In this document: in pieces, positions 16,788 through 16,903 of the stretch | Numbering within the stretch: position 1 is the stretch's first letter | Layout: every line of letters starts with the position of its first letter | Assembly (NCBI GenBank): GCA_023454395.1 | Contig: JAEYFY010000463.1 | Coordinates: 1 to 16,903, forward strand | DNA length: 16,903 nt | Source of the DNA: Pseudomonadota bacterium | Lineage (GTDB): Bacteria; Pseudomonadota; Gammaproteobacteria; Enterobacterales; Enterobacteriaceae | Direction: 5' to 3' | The notes under the pieces: generated by a model | Databases searched by the model: none | What the model was told of the DNA's origin: nothing | What the model saw: only the letters and a program-made list of their open reading frames with translations | Program-made: the position numbers and the translations under genes

Positions 16788-16903
16788 TTATCTGACAAAA
16801 ATCTGAAACGACTGATAAATAACAGTTGGAAGTAATGACTCACTATATATTTTTATATGATTATCCAGCTATACGCAGGACATAATAGTAGAAAGTTCTT
16901 GAG

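Overview
The window looks like chromosome of a Proteus-like member of the Enterobacterales (Morganellaceae). The housekeeping proteins (LeuB, LeuC, LeuD, SgrR, MutH, SpeA, SpeB) are close to their E. coli counterparts in length and motifs. The DNA is AT-rich, and the gene order is rearranged relative to E. coli. The genus is inferred from this style of sequence, not proven.

Layout. Positions 1-3158 hold the 3' end of a leucine operon on the + strand: the last codons of leuA, then leuB, leuC and leuD, tightly packed and closed by an intrinsic terminator. Next comes an sgrS-like small RNA on the - strand, then sgrR on the + strand (3425-5104), the sugar-phosphate stress regulator. The 623-base gap at 5105-5727 has no gene. 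It carries a cluster of DnaA boxes, two of them perfect, directly upstream of mutH. This matches the position of DARS2, the DnaA-reactivating locus next to mutH in E. coli. mutH (5728-6405) encodes the strand-discriminating endonuclease of mismatch repair and is followed by a terminator.

Positions 6498-13595 on the - strand hold a very AT-rich accessory block, which is the main point of interest. It reads as one 2365-codon toxin gene broken by a single in-frame TAA at 11499-11501. The upstream part (698 aa) contains a clear class II nucleotidyl cyclase domain of the edema factor / CyaA / ExoY type, with its ATP- and metal-binding residues intact. The downstream part (1644 aa) has a degenerate ADP-ribosyltransferase-like fold at its start, a TcdA/TcdB-type hydrophobic pore or translocation region, and RTX calcium-binding repeats near its C-terminus. 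There is no stop between the two parts in the shared frame except the TAA. The downstream part has no ATG before residue 292 and no visible ribosome binding site. A fused host-directed toxin that has been interrupted (or is the subject of a base-calling error) explains this better than two independent genes.

The window ends on the - strand with speA (arginine decarboxylase) and speB (agmatinase). Together they convert arginine to putrescine, with speA transcribed first and speB after a spacer holding two perfect inverted repeats. A terminator follows speB, just before the toxin gene's own likely promoter, so the toxin is probably an independent unit inserted between the core genes mutH and speB.
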